Below the pieces are notes generated by a model. It was not told the origin of the DNA and ran no database searches. It worked only from the letters and a program-made list of their open reading frames with translations. From the NCBI RefSeq assembly GCF_002163755.1, contig NZ_CP015863.1:2728001-2792000 (forward strand): a DNA stretch of 64,000 nucleotides. Reading direction: 5' to 3'. The number at the start of each line of letters is the position of its first letter. Position 1 is the stretch's first letter. Below are positions 17,689 through 27,564 of this stretch, in pieces. Position numbers and translations under genes: made by a program. Source of the stretch: Vibrio campbellii CAIM 519 = NBRC 15631 = ATCC 25920 (GTDB taxonomy: Bacteria > Pseudomonadota > Gammaproteobacteria > Enterobacterales > Vibrionaceae).

Positions 17689-18963
17689 TTGGACGACATA
17701 TCTACGGGTATCTTATTTGCGCTACTCGCGTGTCTTATCGTCATATCAGGTTACTTCTCCGGTTCTGAAACAGGGATGATGTCTTTGAACCGCTACCGCT
17801 TAAAGCACTTAGCCAATAATGGGCATAAAGGGGCCAAGCGAGTCGAAAAACTACTAGACCGCCCAGATCGCCTGATTGGTCTCATCCTTATCGGCAACAA
17901 CCTCGTGAATATCCTAGCCTCTGCCATCGCAACCATTCTTGGTATGCGTTTGTATGGTGATTTAGGTGTCGCGATAGCAACAGGTGCACTCACCATGGTT
18001 GTCTTGGTGTTTGCCGAAGTCACGCCGAAAACCATCGCATCGCTTTACCCAGAGCGTGTTTCTTACGCAAGTAGTATCCTTCTTACCATTCTGATGAAGA
18101 TACTGTCACCACTGGTGATGTTGGTGAACTTCATTACCAATGGCTTTATTCGTTTGATTGGTGTGAAAGCAGATCACACCACTGAGGATCACTTAAGCTC
18201 AGAAGAACTGCGTACCGTGGTCAACGAAGCGGGCGGCCTCATTCCTCGTCGCCACCAAGACATGCTGGTTTCGATTTTGGATCTGGAGCACGTCACCGTG
18301 AACGACATCATGGTGCCACGTAATGAGATCACGGGGATCGATATCAATGACGATTGGAAATCTATCGTCCGCCAGCTGACTCACTCTCCTCATGGCCGTA
18401 TTGTGCTGTACCGTGATCAGATTGATGAAGTGGTTGGCATGCTGCGCCTTCGTGAAGCGTACCGCTTGATGCTAGAAAAGAACGAATTCAACAAAGAAAC
18501 ACTACTGCGTGCTGCCGATGAGGTGTACTACATTCCAGAGGGCACACCTCTGAACGTGCAAATGTTGAAGTTTCAACGCAACAAACAGCGTATCGGTTTG
18601 ATTGTCGATGAGTATGGCGACATTAACGGTCTGGTGACGTTGGAAGATATCTTGGAAGAGATCGTTGGCGAATTTACCACTTCTATCGCACCAAGTTTAT
18701 CGGAAGAAATTACTCCGCAAGGTGATGGCAGCTTCTTGATTGAAGGCAGCGCCAACATTCGTGATATCAACAAAGGCTTGAAGTGGAAACTACCAACCGA
18801 CGGCCCACGAACTTTGAATGGTCTGATTCTGGAGCATTTAGAAGATATTCCAGAGAGCCACTTAAGCGTTCAAGTCGCTGGGCATCCAATGGAAATTGTC
18901 GATATTGAAGAGAACCGAATCAAGCTGGTGAAGGTGTATCCAAAGCTGAAACAGAGCAGTTAA
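17689..18963 (+). CDS. corB: CorB/CorC-family membrane protein with CBS domains
   Basis: The protein is 424 aa. Its parts are an N-terminal DUF21/CNNM transmembrane domain (about 1-190, with GYFSGSETGMMSLN), a CBS pair (about 205-325, including VPRNEITGI and GLVTLEDILEEIVGE) and a C-terminal CorC_HlyC domain. Family members are linked to Mg2+/Co2+ efflux or resistance. The start is a TTG at 17689 preceded by AAGGAAC; no upstream ATG is available. The E. coli counterpart YfjD also lies beside ypjD and ffh. Substrate is not determinable from sequence. Confidence 0.85.
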   Translation: MDDISTGILFALLACLIVISGYFSGSETGMMSLNRYRLKHLANNGHKGAKRVEKLLDRPDRLIGLILIGNNLVNILASAIATILGMRLYGDLGVAIATGALTMVVLVFAEVTPKTIASLYPERVSYASSILLTILMKILSPLVMLVNFITNGFIRLIGVKADHTTEDHLSSEELRTVVNEAGGLIPRRHQDMLVSILDLEHVTVNDIMVPRNEITGIDINDDWKSIVRQLTHSPHGRIVLYRDQIDEVVGMLRLREAYRLMLEKNEFNKETLLRAADEVYYIPEGTPLNVQMLKFQRNKQRIGLIVDEYGDINGLVTLEDILEEIVGEFTTSIAPSLSEEITPQGDGSFLIEGSANIRDINKGLKWKLPTDGPRTLNGLILEHLEDIPESHLSVQVAGHPMEIVDIEENRIKLVKVYPKLKQSS

Positions 18964-18991
18964 GTACACCTCTTCCAATATTCCAATCAAC

Positions 18992-19022
18992 AAAAAAGAG
19001 CCTGACATTGTCAGGCTCTTTT
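18992..19022. terminator. Bidirectional terminator between corB and luxS
   Basis: A GAGCCTGACA / TGTCAGGCTC stem is flanked by A6 on one side and T4 on the other. It can terminate both converging genes. Confidence 0.85.
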
Positions 19023-19051
19023 GTTTTCAGCTGTCGAAACTAAAAACTAAG

Positions 19052-19570
19052 TTAGTCGATACGTAGCTCTTTCAGCATTGACTCTGGCAGTGCCAATTCA
19101 TCATTCTTATTCACCGCCACACCCGCTTCTAGAATGTTCTTCGCGATTTGCTTCGCTTCATCCAGAGAGTGCATCGCTGCTGTACCACATTGGTATTCGT
19201 TCAACTCAGGGATCTTGTTTTGGTCTTCTACTTTTAGTACGTCTTCCATCGCGGCAATCCAAGCGTCAGCCACTTGCTGCTCTGAAGGCGTACCAATCAA
19301 GCTCATGTAGAAACCAGTACGGCAACCCATTGGTGAGATATCAATTATCTCAACGCTATCACCATTTAGGTGATTACGCATAAAGCCTGCGTACAAGTGC
19401 TCTAATGTATGAATTCCTTTCTCAGAAAGGATGTCTTTGTTTGGAGCAGTGAAACGTAGGTCGAATACCGTGATGGTGTCTCCTTTTGGAGTTTGCATCG
19501 TTTTAGCCACACGAACCGCTGGTGCATTCATACGCGTGTGGTCTACGGTAAAGCTGTCTAATAAAGGCAT
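19052..19570 (-). CDS. luxS: S-ribosylhomocysteine lyase LuxS (AI-2 synthase)
   Basis: LuxS cleaves S-ribosylhomocysteine to homocysteine and DPD, the precursor of the quorum signal AI-2. The start at 19570 (172 aa, MPLLDSFTVDHTR) follows AGGAGAG and matches known LuxS N-termini; ten extra in-frame codons upstream are not used. Metal ligands are His54, His58 (HTLEH) and Cys128 (YQCGT), and the catalytic Cys83 is in MGCRTG. It lies downstream of gshA and an SLT lipoprotein in the same direction. Confidence 0.98.
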   Translation of the reverse strand: MPLLDSFTVDHTRMNAPAVRVAKTMQTPKGDTITVFDLRFTAPNKDILSEKGIHTLEHLYAGFMRNHLNGDSVEIIDISPMGCRTGFYMSLIGTPSEQQVADAWIAAMEDVLKVEDQNKIPELNEYQCGTAAMHSLDEAKQIAKNILEAGVAVNKNDELALPESMLKELRID

Positions 19571-19659
19571 TACATCTCTCCTGATTGTAATCACCAACAC
19601 TCTCGAGTATTGGTCGTTATTTTTTGTTCATTCCCTCACCTAAAAGTCAATTAGATGAG

Positions 19660-20265
19660 CTAAAAGAACCAGCCGCTGTTGTCTTCTAATTCCTGACGGC
19701 ATTGTTTCAGCTGCCAGCCATATGTCTTTGCGGTTTGCTCTACGCGTCTTGCAACCTTAATCAAGCTTGGTTTGCTGTTATAAGATCCACGTTTGTATCC
19801 GCCACGCCCCTCGTGATAGGCAAGGTACTGGTTGTAAGGATCCCACAACGAGATGCCCAATTGGCGACGAGTTTCATGGGTATACCAACCAACAAACATC
19901 ATGGAGTCGTCAAAGTTAGTACGTGAACCGCCTTGTCCCGTTGCATCTTGGAAATCATCCCAAGCAGGATCTTGAGCCTGAGCGTAGCCGTATGCGCTGC
20001 TTACACGCCCCCATGGAATAAAGCCAAGAATGTAATCTTTTGGTGGTCGAGCATCGTGGCGAAAACTACTTTCTTGCTTGATGATCGCCATGGCCACGTT
20101 GATTGGCGTGCCCCACTCTTCTTCCATATCTTTGGCATCTTCATACCAACCAGATTTTTCTCGGAATATTTCACATAGGTTGTCTTGTTGCTTTGGGGGC
20201 GCAGTCGCACAACCGGCTAAAATCACGCTCCCAAGCACAGACACGACTAACGGCTTAATGTCCAA
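19660..20265 (-). CDS. SLT-domain lipoprotein, putative lytic transglycosylase
   Basis: This is a 201-aa lipoprotein (lipobox VILAGC, Cys19) with a compact soluble lytic transglycosylase-like domain. IIKQESSF contains the likely catalytic Glu65, followed by SAYGYAQ and a YHEGRGGYKRG region typical of the fold. The start is a TTG with GGACAGGGA upstream, 20 bp after gshA, so it is probably in an operon with gshA. It should act on peptidoglycan from the periplasmic side; no specific gene name is recognised. Confidence 0.85.
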   Translation of the reverse strand: MDIKPLVVSVLGSVILAGCATAPPKQQDNLCEIFREKSGWYEDAKDMEEEWGTPINVAMAIIKQESSFRHDARPPKDYILGFIPWGRVSSAYGYAQAQDPAWDDFQDATGQGGSRTNFDDSMMFVGWYTHETRRQLGISLWDPYNQYLAYHEGRGGYKRGSYNSKPSLIKVARRVEQTAKTYGWQLKQCRQELEDNSGWFF

Positions 20266-20284
20266 TCCCTGTCCTTACTACTGA

Positions 20285-21853
20285 TTATTGTTTTAGATAA
20301 GCAAAGTAATCTTCTAAGAAATCATCGAAAGATAACGTATCACTTTGCTCTGCTTGTTTTTGCTTCTCTACCGATGTCGCAACTTCCGTTTCCATAGCGT
20401 CAGCTGAATATTGCTCATAGCTGTGTGCTAGGTTTTCTTCACGGAACTTCATGCCAAGCGCACAACCCACTTTACCTAAACCGCCGTGCTCTTTTGTTAA
20501 TTCAAGCAGTTGGCCAGAAATGGTCAGCTCTGGTTCATCAATCCAAGATTCTAGTTTGTCGCACACCGCTTGGTACGCATTACCACCAGCCGCACTATCC
20601 ATTTCAACCGCAATCTGGCGAAGATCAGCGAACACTCGGTGTGCCCAATCTTGCAGAGATAGACGCTCGCCTTGGCAGCCGATTTGCAGCATCAAGCCTT
20701 TCTCACGACCAGAGACAATCACCTTGTTCCAGTTGTCACGCCAGCATTCAAGTTCACAGTTGTCCATTGGGTCTGAGTCAGAAAGCGCTGCCCACGTTAG
20801 GAATAAATCAAGGAAGCGTACTTGCTCTTCACTCACGCCAACGGCACTGAATGGGTTCACATCTAACGAGCGAACTTCAATGTATTCCACACCACCACGC
20901 TGCAAGGCTTCAGAAGGTTTTTCACCGCTCTTCGTTACGCGCTTCGGACGAATTGGGGCGTAAAGTTCATTCTCAATTTGCAGAATGTTTGAGTTCAGCT
21001 GACGGTACTCACCATCCACTTTCACGCCAATCTCAGCAAACTCTTCGGATGGACGTCGAATCGCGTCACTTAAACCATCAAGATACTGGCCGATAGAATT
21101 AAAGCCAATCTTAAGCACGCTTTGCGCACTGTTGGTGTAACCGAGATCACTTAGACGCAGAGAGGTCGCTTTTGGTAGGAATAAAGTCCCGCCAATTTTT
21201 TCAAATAGAAGATCGGTTTCACGACCTTGAATGAACGAGCCACACAGTGCCGGTGACGCACCAAAGAAGTACGGGATCATCCAGCCAAAGCGGTAGTAGT
21301 TACGAATCAGCGCAAAGTACGCGTCTGATTTCGTGTCTTGGCGTGCTTCTTCATCTTGTTCACCATGCAAGGCGTCCCAAAATGACTCAGGGAAAGAGAA
21401 GTTAAAATGCACGCCCGAGATAATTTGCATCAAGCTACCGTAACGGCGTTTTAGGCCTTCACGGTAAAGCGTTTTCATTTTTGCTGAGTTTGATGAGCCA
21501 TACTGAGCGAGCTGAATATCATCCTCGCTACCCACGTAACATGGCATTGAAAGTGGCCACATTTTCTCTTCACCCATTTTGGTTTGCGTGAAGTGATGAA
21601 TGTCTTTCAACTGCCCCATTAATTCAGGGATCTCGTGTGATACTGGCGTAATAAATTCCAGTAGGGACTCAGAAAAGTCGGTCGTGATCCATTTGTTTGT
21701 GAACGCTGAGCCCAAACCCTCTGGATGAGGTGTTGTTGCTAGGTGTCCATCCTGACGATAGCGCAAAGTTTCTCGCTCAACACCGCGTCCAAACTGCTTA
21801 AATACTTCTGGGTTTGATGCAACTTGTTTTAGTCGCGCAGCAAAATCAGTCAA
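20285..21853 (-). CDS. gshA: Glutamate-cysteine ligase
   Basis: GshA makes gamma-glutamylcysteine, the first and rate-limiting step of glutathione synthesis. The 522-aa protein has the type-1 GCL signature, including RGVERETLR at residues 24-32, the HFNFSFP segment near 149-155 and VRSLDVNPFS near 333-342. The start is a TTG (as in E. coli gshA) without a strong ribosome site, consistent with low translation. An SLT lipoprotein gene follows 20 bp later. Confidence 0.97.
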   Translation of the reverse strand: MTDFAARLKQVASNPEVFKQFGRGVERETLRYRQDGHLATTPHPEGLGSAFTNKWITTDFSESLLEFITPVSHEIPELMGQLKDIHHFTQTKMGEEKMWPLSMPCYVGSEDDIQLAQYGSSNSAKMKTLYREGLKRRYGSLMQIISGVHFNFSFPESFWDALHGEQDEEARQDTKSDAYFALIRNYYRFGWMIPYFFGASPALCGSFIQGRETDLLFEKIGGTLFLPKATSLRLSDLGYTNSAQSVLKIGFNSIGQYLDGLSDAIRRPSEEFAEIGVKVDGEYRQLNSNILQIENELYAPIRPKRVTKSGEKPSEALQRGGVEYIEVRSLDVNPFSAVGVSEEQVRFLDLFLTWAALSDSDPMDNCELECWRDNWNKVIVSGREKGLMLQIGCQGERLSLQDWAHRVFADLRQIAVEMDSAAGGNAYQAVCDKLESWIDEPELTISGQLLELTKEHGGLGKVGCALGMKFREENLAHSYEQYSADAMETEVATSVEKQKQAEQSDTLSFDDFLEDYFAYLKQ

Positions 21854-21978
21854 AATGAGGTTCGCTTATATTGGGAGCAGGACACTCGCCAAGCGTGGCA
21901 AGTGAAAGCTAAGTTATTGATATATAATCCATCTAGATAAATAACCCATCAAAAAGTCATTTATCTAGTTAGAAACGA

Positions 21979-22005
21979 ATAGCGGAGAGTCTCCTCTCCG
22001 CTATT
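21979..22005 (-). terminator. Hairpin after the M16 protease gene
   Basis: An AATAGCGGAGAG / CTCTCCGCTATT near-perfect inverted repeat lies 12 bp past the stop of the M16 gene. There is no T run on the minus strand, so it may stabilise the 3' end more than terminate. Confidence 0.55.
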
Positions 22006-22016
22006 AAATGTGTACT

Positions 22017-24860
22017 CTATCGAATGATTTCAAGCTCTTCCACGTCTTTCCCTAACTTTTCTAGTTGAGGGCGAAGGGATTTCGCATCCCCGACAACGAC
22101 TATCTGATAGTCATTCGGGTCGAACCATTTTTCAGCTAGAGCGTTGAGCGTCTTTTTATCGACAGTCTCAACAATAGCGTTGCGTTGCTGTAAGTAATCT
22201 TTATCTAGGTTGTATTTCAAAATATCACTGATGAGTTTGCCTTTCTGTGTTGGCGTCTCGTATTTCAGTGCATCTTTTTGACCGACCGCTTGGCGCATAA
22301 ATTTCAATTCATCGTCAGTCATGCCCGATTGTGAGAACTCGTTCAACTCATTCTCCATCTCGATGATAGACGCAACCGTCGAATCTGCACGTACTTGCGC
22401 TGTAAAGACAACAGAACCTGTTTCTACGTTGCCGGAGAAATAACCATAAGCACCATAAGTGTAGCCTTTGTCTTCGCGAAGGTTTTGGTTGATACGGCTA
22501 TTAAAGTTACCCGCTAAGTTAAAGTTTGCCAGCTGTCCCAAATAGAAATCACCCGTAGCATCGTAAGGCATACCTTGACGAACCATCATGACGACACTCT
22601 GTGGTGCGCCTGGCTTATCAACCAAATGTACTTTTTGCGAACCCAATGGCGCGATAGCTTGTGGCGCATACAATGGTGCTGCTTCGTCTTCCCAGTTCGC
22701 CCAGAAAGACAACTGCTTCTCTACATCTACTTTATTGATGTCACCAACCGCAATGATCTGGGCACTTTGTGGCGTGTAGTGCTTCGAATAGAAGTCACGC
22801 ACATCATCCAGCGTCAGAGCCTTCAATCCTGCTTTGGTGCCATCTTTTGGACGCGCAAAGATAGAATCGCCATACAGCACTTGGCGACTTGCCTGCGATG
22901 CCATCCAGCTTGGTTTTTGATGTTCATACACCAAACCTTCTAGTGCTTGAGCTTTTACGCGGTCGAAGTCTTCTTGCTTAAATGCTGGCGATAGCAACAT
23001 TTCTTCGACAATCTTTAGCGTTGGCGCTAGGTTTTTCTCCAGAGAAGAAACGCTGATGTCTGTGGTATACCCCGTCGCATCAACAGCAATCACACTGCCT
23101 AACTTGTCCAGCTCTGCTTGAATTTCTTCAGCTGAATGTTTTGTCGTGCCTTCTTGCAGCATCGCCGCGGTCAACTGAGCAAGACCCTCTTTACCTTTCT
23201 CAACGAATCGTGTCCCTGCTGGCAAACTAAACTGCATGGTCACTGTTGGTGTCTCGCTGCTCATGGTCCCCAGTAACTCAGAGCCATTCTTGAAGTGGAT
23301 GTCGTACAACTTCGGCATGGTTGCTTCTACTGGCGCACCTGCAGGCGGCTGCACAGAACGATCGAAGTTATCCGTCGCTCGACGGTACGCCAATTGGTCA
23401 TCAGTGATCTTTTCGTACTCTGGCAAAGTACGCTTTGGTGTCACAAACGTCGCAGGTTTTACCGCAAGTTCGGTCTTACCACGTGGCACAACGCTCAGCG
23501 TTACCTTGTTCTTACCTTGAATGAAATCACTGTATGCTTTCTCAACGGATTCAGGCGTCACCGCACGAAGCTGTTCAAGTTGCTCTTCAATCAGATCCGG
23601 TTTACCAAAGAACGTTTGATTCGACGCCAGTTGCGTTACTTTACCTTTCACACTTTCTAGAGCAAAAATCGCATCAGCTTCCGTTTTGCCTTTCAATTGT
23701 TCAAGGCGATCTTTGGTTACGCCGCCTTTGGCAAACTTATCCAGCGATGCCATCAACTCATCATACAACTTAGTAAGATCGCCTTTGTCACCAGAGTCTC
23801 CCATCGCGTAGACATAGAAGTTACACGACAGCTCAGCACAATCATGGAACGATCCTGCATCGACTGCTTTCTGGGTTTTAACTAAGTCTTGATAAAGCAC
23901 ACTGTTAGTACCACTACCTAGTACACTTGATAGCGTATCTAGCGACGCTTGATTTGCTTCACCGTTGTAGGTTGTCGGCCATGCCACCATGACCATAGGT
24001 TGCTGAATACGGTCTTCTAGGGTGATGAACTTGCTTTCTGCTAGTTTCGCAGGCTGCTTCGGTGCATTTTCAACCTCAGGACCACGAGGGATAGAGCCGA
24101 AGTATTTATTCACCCACGCTAGCGTTTGTTCAACATCGATATCGCCACCAATGGTCAATACCGCGTTGTTTGGACCATACCAACGTAGGAAGAAAGCTTT
24201 CAGATCGTTCACATCAACGCGATCAAGATCTTCAACATAACCGATCGTCTGCCATGAATATGGGTGACCTTCAGGGTACAGCGCTTCAGCCATACGTTCC
24301 CACATCAAACCATACGGACGGTTATCGTAACGTTGGGCACGTTCGTTCTTCACAGTAGAGCGTTGGATCTCAAACTTACGCTGCGATACCGCATCCAACA
24401 GGAAGCCCATACGATCCGACTCTAACCACAGCATTTTCTCTAGCTGGTTAGCTGGTACGGTTTCGAAGTAGTTAGTGCGGTCACGGTTAGTGGTGCCGTT
24501 TAGTGTGCCACCCGCTTCCGTAATAATTTTGAAGTGCTCTTGATCCCCCACATTCTCAGAGCCTTGGAACATCATGTGCTCAAAGAAATGAGCAAAACCT
24601 GACTTACCAATTTCTTCACGTGCTGAACCTACGTGGTAAGTCACATCAACGTGAACCAATGGGTCTGAATCTTCTGGTGCCAGAATCACCGTAAGGCCGT
24701 TATCGAGTTGATATTTCTGGTATGGGATTTTCACTTTGCCTTCTTCCGCTTTCGATGACTCGACGAAAGTAACTCCATCAGGCAATGATGATACAGGGGA
24801 GTTTGATGCACAGCCCGTGATCACTAATAGTGAGCACGCGCTTACCCAAAACATTCTCAT
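22017..24860 (-). CDS. M16 (insulinase-family) zinc protease, lipoprotein
   Basis: The 947-aa protein is a fused pair of M16 modules. A lipobox LVITGC places Cys17 as the lipidated residue, so it faces the periplasm. The inverted zinc motif HFFEH (residues 91-95) and the downstream NER glutamate region (about 171) are present in the N-terminal module; the C-terminal module (about 520-930) is the inactive partner typical of PqqL-type enzymes. It is last in an MDR oxidoreductase-yqaA-M16 run. Substrate is unknown. Confidence 0.92.
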   Translation of the reverse strand: MRMFWVSACSLLVITGCASNSPVSSLPDGVTFVESSKAEEGKVKIPYQKYQLDNGLTVILAPEDSDPLVHVDVTYHVGSAREEIGKSGFAHFFEHMMFQGSENVGDQEHFKIITEAGGTLNGTTNRDRTNYFETVPANQLEKMLWLESDRMGFLLDAVSQRKFEIQRSTVKNERAQRYDNRPYGLMWERMAEALYPEGHPYSWQTIGYVEDLDRVDVNDLKAFFLRWYGPNNAVLTIGGDIDVEQTLAWVNKYFGSIPRGPEVENAPKQPAKLAESKFITLEDRIQQPMVMVAWPTTYNGEANQASLDTLSSVLGSGTNSVLYQDLVKTQKAVDAGSFHDCAELSCNFYVYAMGDSGDKGDLTKLYDELMASLDKFAKGGVTKDRLEQLKGKTEADAIFALESVKGKVTQLASNQTFFGKPDLIEEQLEQLRAVTPESVEKAYSDFIQGKNKVTLSVVPRGKTELAVKPATFVTPKRTLPEYEKITDDQLAYRRATDNFDRSVQPPAGAPVEATMPKLYDIHFKNGSELLGTMSSETPTVTMQFSLPAGTRFVEKGKEGLAQLTAAMLQEGTTKHSAEEIQAELDKLGSVIAVDATGYTTDISVSSLEKNLAPTLKIVEEMLLSPAFKQEDFDRVKAQALEGLVYEHQKPSWMASQASRQVLYGDSIFARPKDGTKAGLKALTLDDVRDFYSKHYTPQSAQIIAVGDINKVDVEKQLSFWANWEDEAAPLYAPQAIAPLGSQKVHLVDKPGAPQSVVMMVRQGMPYDATGDFYLGQLANFNLAGNFNSRINQNLREDKGYTYGAYGYFSGNVETGSVVFTAQVRADSTVASIIEMENELNEFSQSGMTDDELKFMRQAVGQKDALKYETPTQKGKLISDILKYNLDKDYLQQRNAIVETVDKKTLNALAEKWFDPNDYQIVVVGDAKSLRPQLEKLGKDVEELEIIR

Positions 24861-24869
24861 GCGCTTTCC

Positions 24870-25331
24870 TTAAAATAAACCGAGATAGATGGCGGCCAAC
24901 AAGCTATACCTTGCGGCTTTGCCTAAAAATATAAGAACCAAACACGGCAGAAATTTCATCCTTAACCATCCTGCCGCTAAACATAGCGGGTCACCAATCA
25001 CTGGTAACCAGCTAAAAAACAATCCCCAATACCCATATTCGGATAACCACTTCAATGCGGTATGAGCGTGCTTCTCATCTTGGGTTTTATTTGGAATCCA
25101 CAACCCAAGCCAATAGTTAGTAAGACCGCCAAGGGTATTACCAATGGTGGCAACAATAATGATGGAAGAAACTGAGTATTGGTTTAACGATAAGGTGGCA
25201 ATCAATCCAGCCTCAGAGCCACCAGGTAATAAAGTGGCGCTGAGAAAGCCTGTCATGAACAACACCCATAATGCGGAGTCAGAGAACCAGAGTGCTAAGT
25301 TTTCAAAGGCAGCATTAAATGCCTCTAACAT
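24870..25331 (-). CDS. yqaA: YqaA-family DedA-like membrane protein
   Basis: A 153-aa inner-membrane protein with 4-5 hydrophobic segments, related to the SNARE-associated/DedA family of lipid-handling proteins. The TLLPGGSEAGL and GLTNYWLGLW motifs are characteristic. Its ATG overlaps the stop of the upstream MDR gene (ATGTTAG), and it lies 9 bp before the M16 gene, so the three are likely translationally linked. No defined function. Confidence 0.85.
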   Translation of the reverse strand: MLEAFNAAFENLALWFSDSALWVLFMTGFLSATLLPGGSEAGLIATLSLNQYSVSSIIIVATIGNTLGGLTNYWLGLWIPNKTQDEKHAHTALKWLSEYGYWGLFFSWLPVIGDPLCLAAGWLRMKFLPCLVLIFLGKAARYSLLAAIYLGLF

Positions 25332-26275
25332 GTCATATCAAGCAAGACCTTGCCTCGCGTCCGCCCCGACTCAACTTGTTTGTGAGCTTCAATAACCTCA
25401 TTCATCGGATAAACCTGCTGTATTTCAGTTTTCAGCAATCCAACCCCAACCATGTTAAGTAGGGTATCTAGTTGCTCACGTTCAGGCTCGACTAACATAG
25501 CGCTGGCTTCAAAACCCAATAGTTTAGCTTTTTCACAAATCAGCTCTGCGGTAATGGTAGGCACCGTAATGACACGAGCGTTATCAGTCAAACATTTGAG
25601 GGCATCTAAAGCAGCATCGCCACCAACAAGATCAATCAAAACATCCACATCTTCAACACGTTCTGACACTGGGGCAAATTGATAGTTCACTGCGTGAGCG
25701 CCAAGTGTGGCGAGGTAGTCTAAATTTCGTTCACTACAAGTGGTAAACACTTCTGCTTTCGTCGCTACTGCAATTTGTACCGCTATATGACCAACACCAC
25801 CCGCACCAGCAAGAATTAAAACGCGGTCGCCTTCCGTCACATTGGCTTTGCTTAATGCTTGAGCCGCCGTTTGCCCAGCTAAGGGTAGCGCCGCTGCTGC
25901 TTCTAATGTCACGGTATTCGGTACATGACTCAGCTCCGATTCGGGAACACAAACATATTGACTATAGCCACCACCTCGAACTGGGAAGCCAATAAACCCG
26001 GCCACCTCATCACCTTCATTAAAGCGCGATGTCCCCTCTCCACATGACTCGACTTTGCCAGAGATGTCATAACCGGGAACCCAAGGTAAGTTATCTTTGT
26101 TTTGCGCGGCAGCCCAGCCGAGTCCTGCTCGTGTTTTTACATCAATAGGATTGACGCCTGAATAAGCCACTTTAACGAGGATTTCCCCTGCTTGAGGCGT
26201 CGGCGTTGACGCAGTTTGAATTGCAAGAACTTCCACGTTGCCGAACTCGGTAATCGCTATCTGTTTGTGTTCCAT
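25325..26275 (-). CDS. Zinc-independent MDR-family NADPH oxidoreductase (quinone oxidoreductase-like)
   Basis: A medium-chain dehydrogenase/reductase of 316 aa from the ATG at 26275; a longer in-frame start at 26299 would lie inside the oadB terminator. The GroES-like domain includes GVNPIDVKTRAG and PWVPGYDISG. The Rossmann motif AGAGGVGHIAVQIA binds NADPH. The zinc-ligand cysteines of true alcohol dehydrogenases are absent, which points to quinone/enone reductase activity. Substrate unknown. Confidence 0.88.
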   Translation of the reverse strand: MEHKQIAITEFGNVEVLAIQTASTPTPQAGEILVKVAYSGVNPIDVKTRAGLGWAAAQNKDNLPWVPGYDISGKVESCGEGTSRFNEGDEVAGFIGFPVRGGGYSQYVCVPESELSHVPNTVTLEAAAALPLAGQTAAQALSKANVTEGDRVLILAGAGGVGHIAVQIAVATKAEVFTTCSERNLDYLATLGAHAVNYQFAPVSERVEDVDVLIDLVGGDAALDALKCLTDNARVITVPTITAELICEKAKLLGFEASAMLVEPEREQLDTLLNMVGVGLLKTEIQQVYPMNEVIEAHKQVESGRTRGKVLLDMTC

Positions 26276-26296
26276 AACCCATTCCCTGACAGAAAA

Positions 26297-26324
26297 CAAA
26301 AAGGGATGCGAAAAGCATCCCTTT
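26297..26324 (-). terminator. Terminator of the oadGAB operon
   Basis: The 10-bp stem AAAGGGATGC / GCATCCCTTT is followed on the minus strand by T5 (TTTTTGTTTTC). It lies about 100 bp past the oadB stop. Confidence 0.85.
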
Positions 26325-26424
26325 GACTATAAACCATTTTGTTTGCCGAAGTTAATCGCCAATTTGTAAATTGGTGGATAATTCTCTGTCATTGATTATC
26401 AACCAATTTACTCAGGATTACTGA

Positions 26425-27555
26425 CTACCCTGCGAGTGCCAGCAAGATACCTGCCGCCACGGCCGAACCTAGTACGCCGGCTACGTTTGGTCCCATTGCG
26501 TGCATCAGTAGGAAGTTTTGCGGGTTCGCTTCTAGGCCAACCTTGTTCACAACACGTGCCGCCATTGGTACCGCAGAAACCCCAGCCGCACCGATAAGTG
26601 GGTTGATGTCTTCTTTCGAGAACTTGTTTAGAAGCTTCGCCATCAGAACACCTGCACCAGTACCGATACTGAAAGCTACTGCACCTAACCCTAAGATACC
26701 TAGCGTTTCTATATTCAAGAACTGTTCGGCTTGTAGCTTAGAGCCAACCCCAAGCCCCAAGAAGATGGTCACGATGTTGATCAGCTCGTTTTGCGCCGTT
26801 TTAGATAAGCGATCCACGACGCCTGCTTCACGCATCAAGTTACCCAAACAGAACATACCAACCAGAGGTGTCGCCGAAGGTAGGAACAGAATCGTCATTA
26901 GTAGTACAGCAAGTGGGAACAATACTTTCTCCCATTTGCCTACGTGACGAAGCTGAGCCATCTTGATTTGACGCTCTTCTTTGGTTGTTAGAGCTTTCAT
27001 GATTGGCGGCTGAATGATCGGCACCAAAGCCATGTAGCTGTATGCTGCAACCGCAATCGCGCCTAGCAAATCAGGAGACAGTTTACTCGCTAAGAAGATT
27101 GCTGTCGGACCGTCTGCACCACCGATGATCGCGATAGACGATGCATCCGCCATAGAGAACTCCATACCCGGTACATAGTTCAGTAAGATCGCGCCAAATA
27201 GCGTCGCAAAAATACCAAACTGTGCCGCAGCACCCAGCCACAAGGTCTTCGGGTTTGCAATCAAAGCACCAAAGTCTGTCATTGCACCGACACCCATAAA
27301 GATCAGCAGCGGGAATACACCCGATTCAATCCCGATGTAGTAGACGTAGTACAGCAAACCGCCCGGATCGGTAAAGCCAGCGTTTGGAATGTTTGCCAAG
27401 ATGGCACCAAAGCCAATTGGTAATAACAGTAAGGGCTCAAAGCCTTTTTTAATCGCTAAAAACAGCAAGGCACAGCCAACCAGCATCATACAGATTTGGC
27501 CAAACTCGAAGTTAGCGATCCCTGTTTCTGACCATAGGGTCATCAATCCGTCCAT
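26425..27555 (-). CDS. oadB: Na+-translocating oxaloacetate decarboxylase, beta subunit
   Basis: OadB is the membrane carboxy-lyase subunit that couples decarboxylation of carboxybiotin to Na+ export. The 376-aa protein has about nine to eleven membrane helices and conserved ion-site segments GGADGPTAIF near residue 144 and NFLLMHAMGPN near the C-terminus. It starts 9 bp after oadA. Together with OadA and OadG it forms a primary sodium pump, useful to a marine bacterium. Confidence 0.97.
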   Translation of the reverse strand: MDGLMTLWSETGIANFEFGQICMMLVGCALLFLAIKKGFEPLLLLPIGFGAILANIPNAGFTDPGGLLYYVYYIGIESGVFPLLIFMGVGAMTDFGALIANPKTLWLGAAAQFGIFATLFGAILLNYVPGMEFSMADASSIAIIGGADGPTAIFLASKLSPDLLGAIAVAAYSYMALVPIIQPPIMKALTTKEERQIKMAQLRHVGKWEKVLFPLAVLLMTILFLPSATPLVGMFCLGNLMREAGVVDRLSKTAQNELINIVTIFLGLGVGSKLQAEQFLNIETLGILGLGAVAFSIGTGAGVLMAKLLNKFSKEDINPLIGAAGVSAVPMAARVVNKVGLEANPQNFLLMHAMGPNVAGVLGSAVAAGILLALAG

Positions 27556-27564
27556 GATACTCCC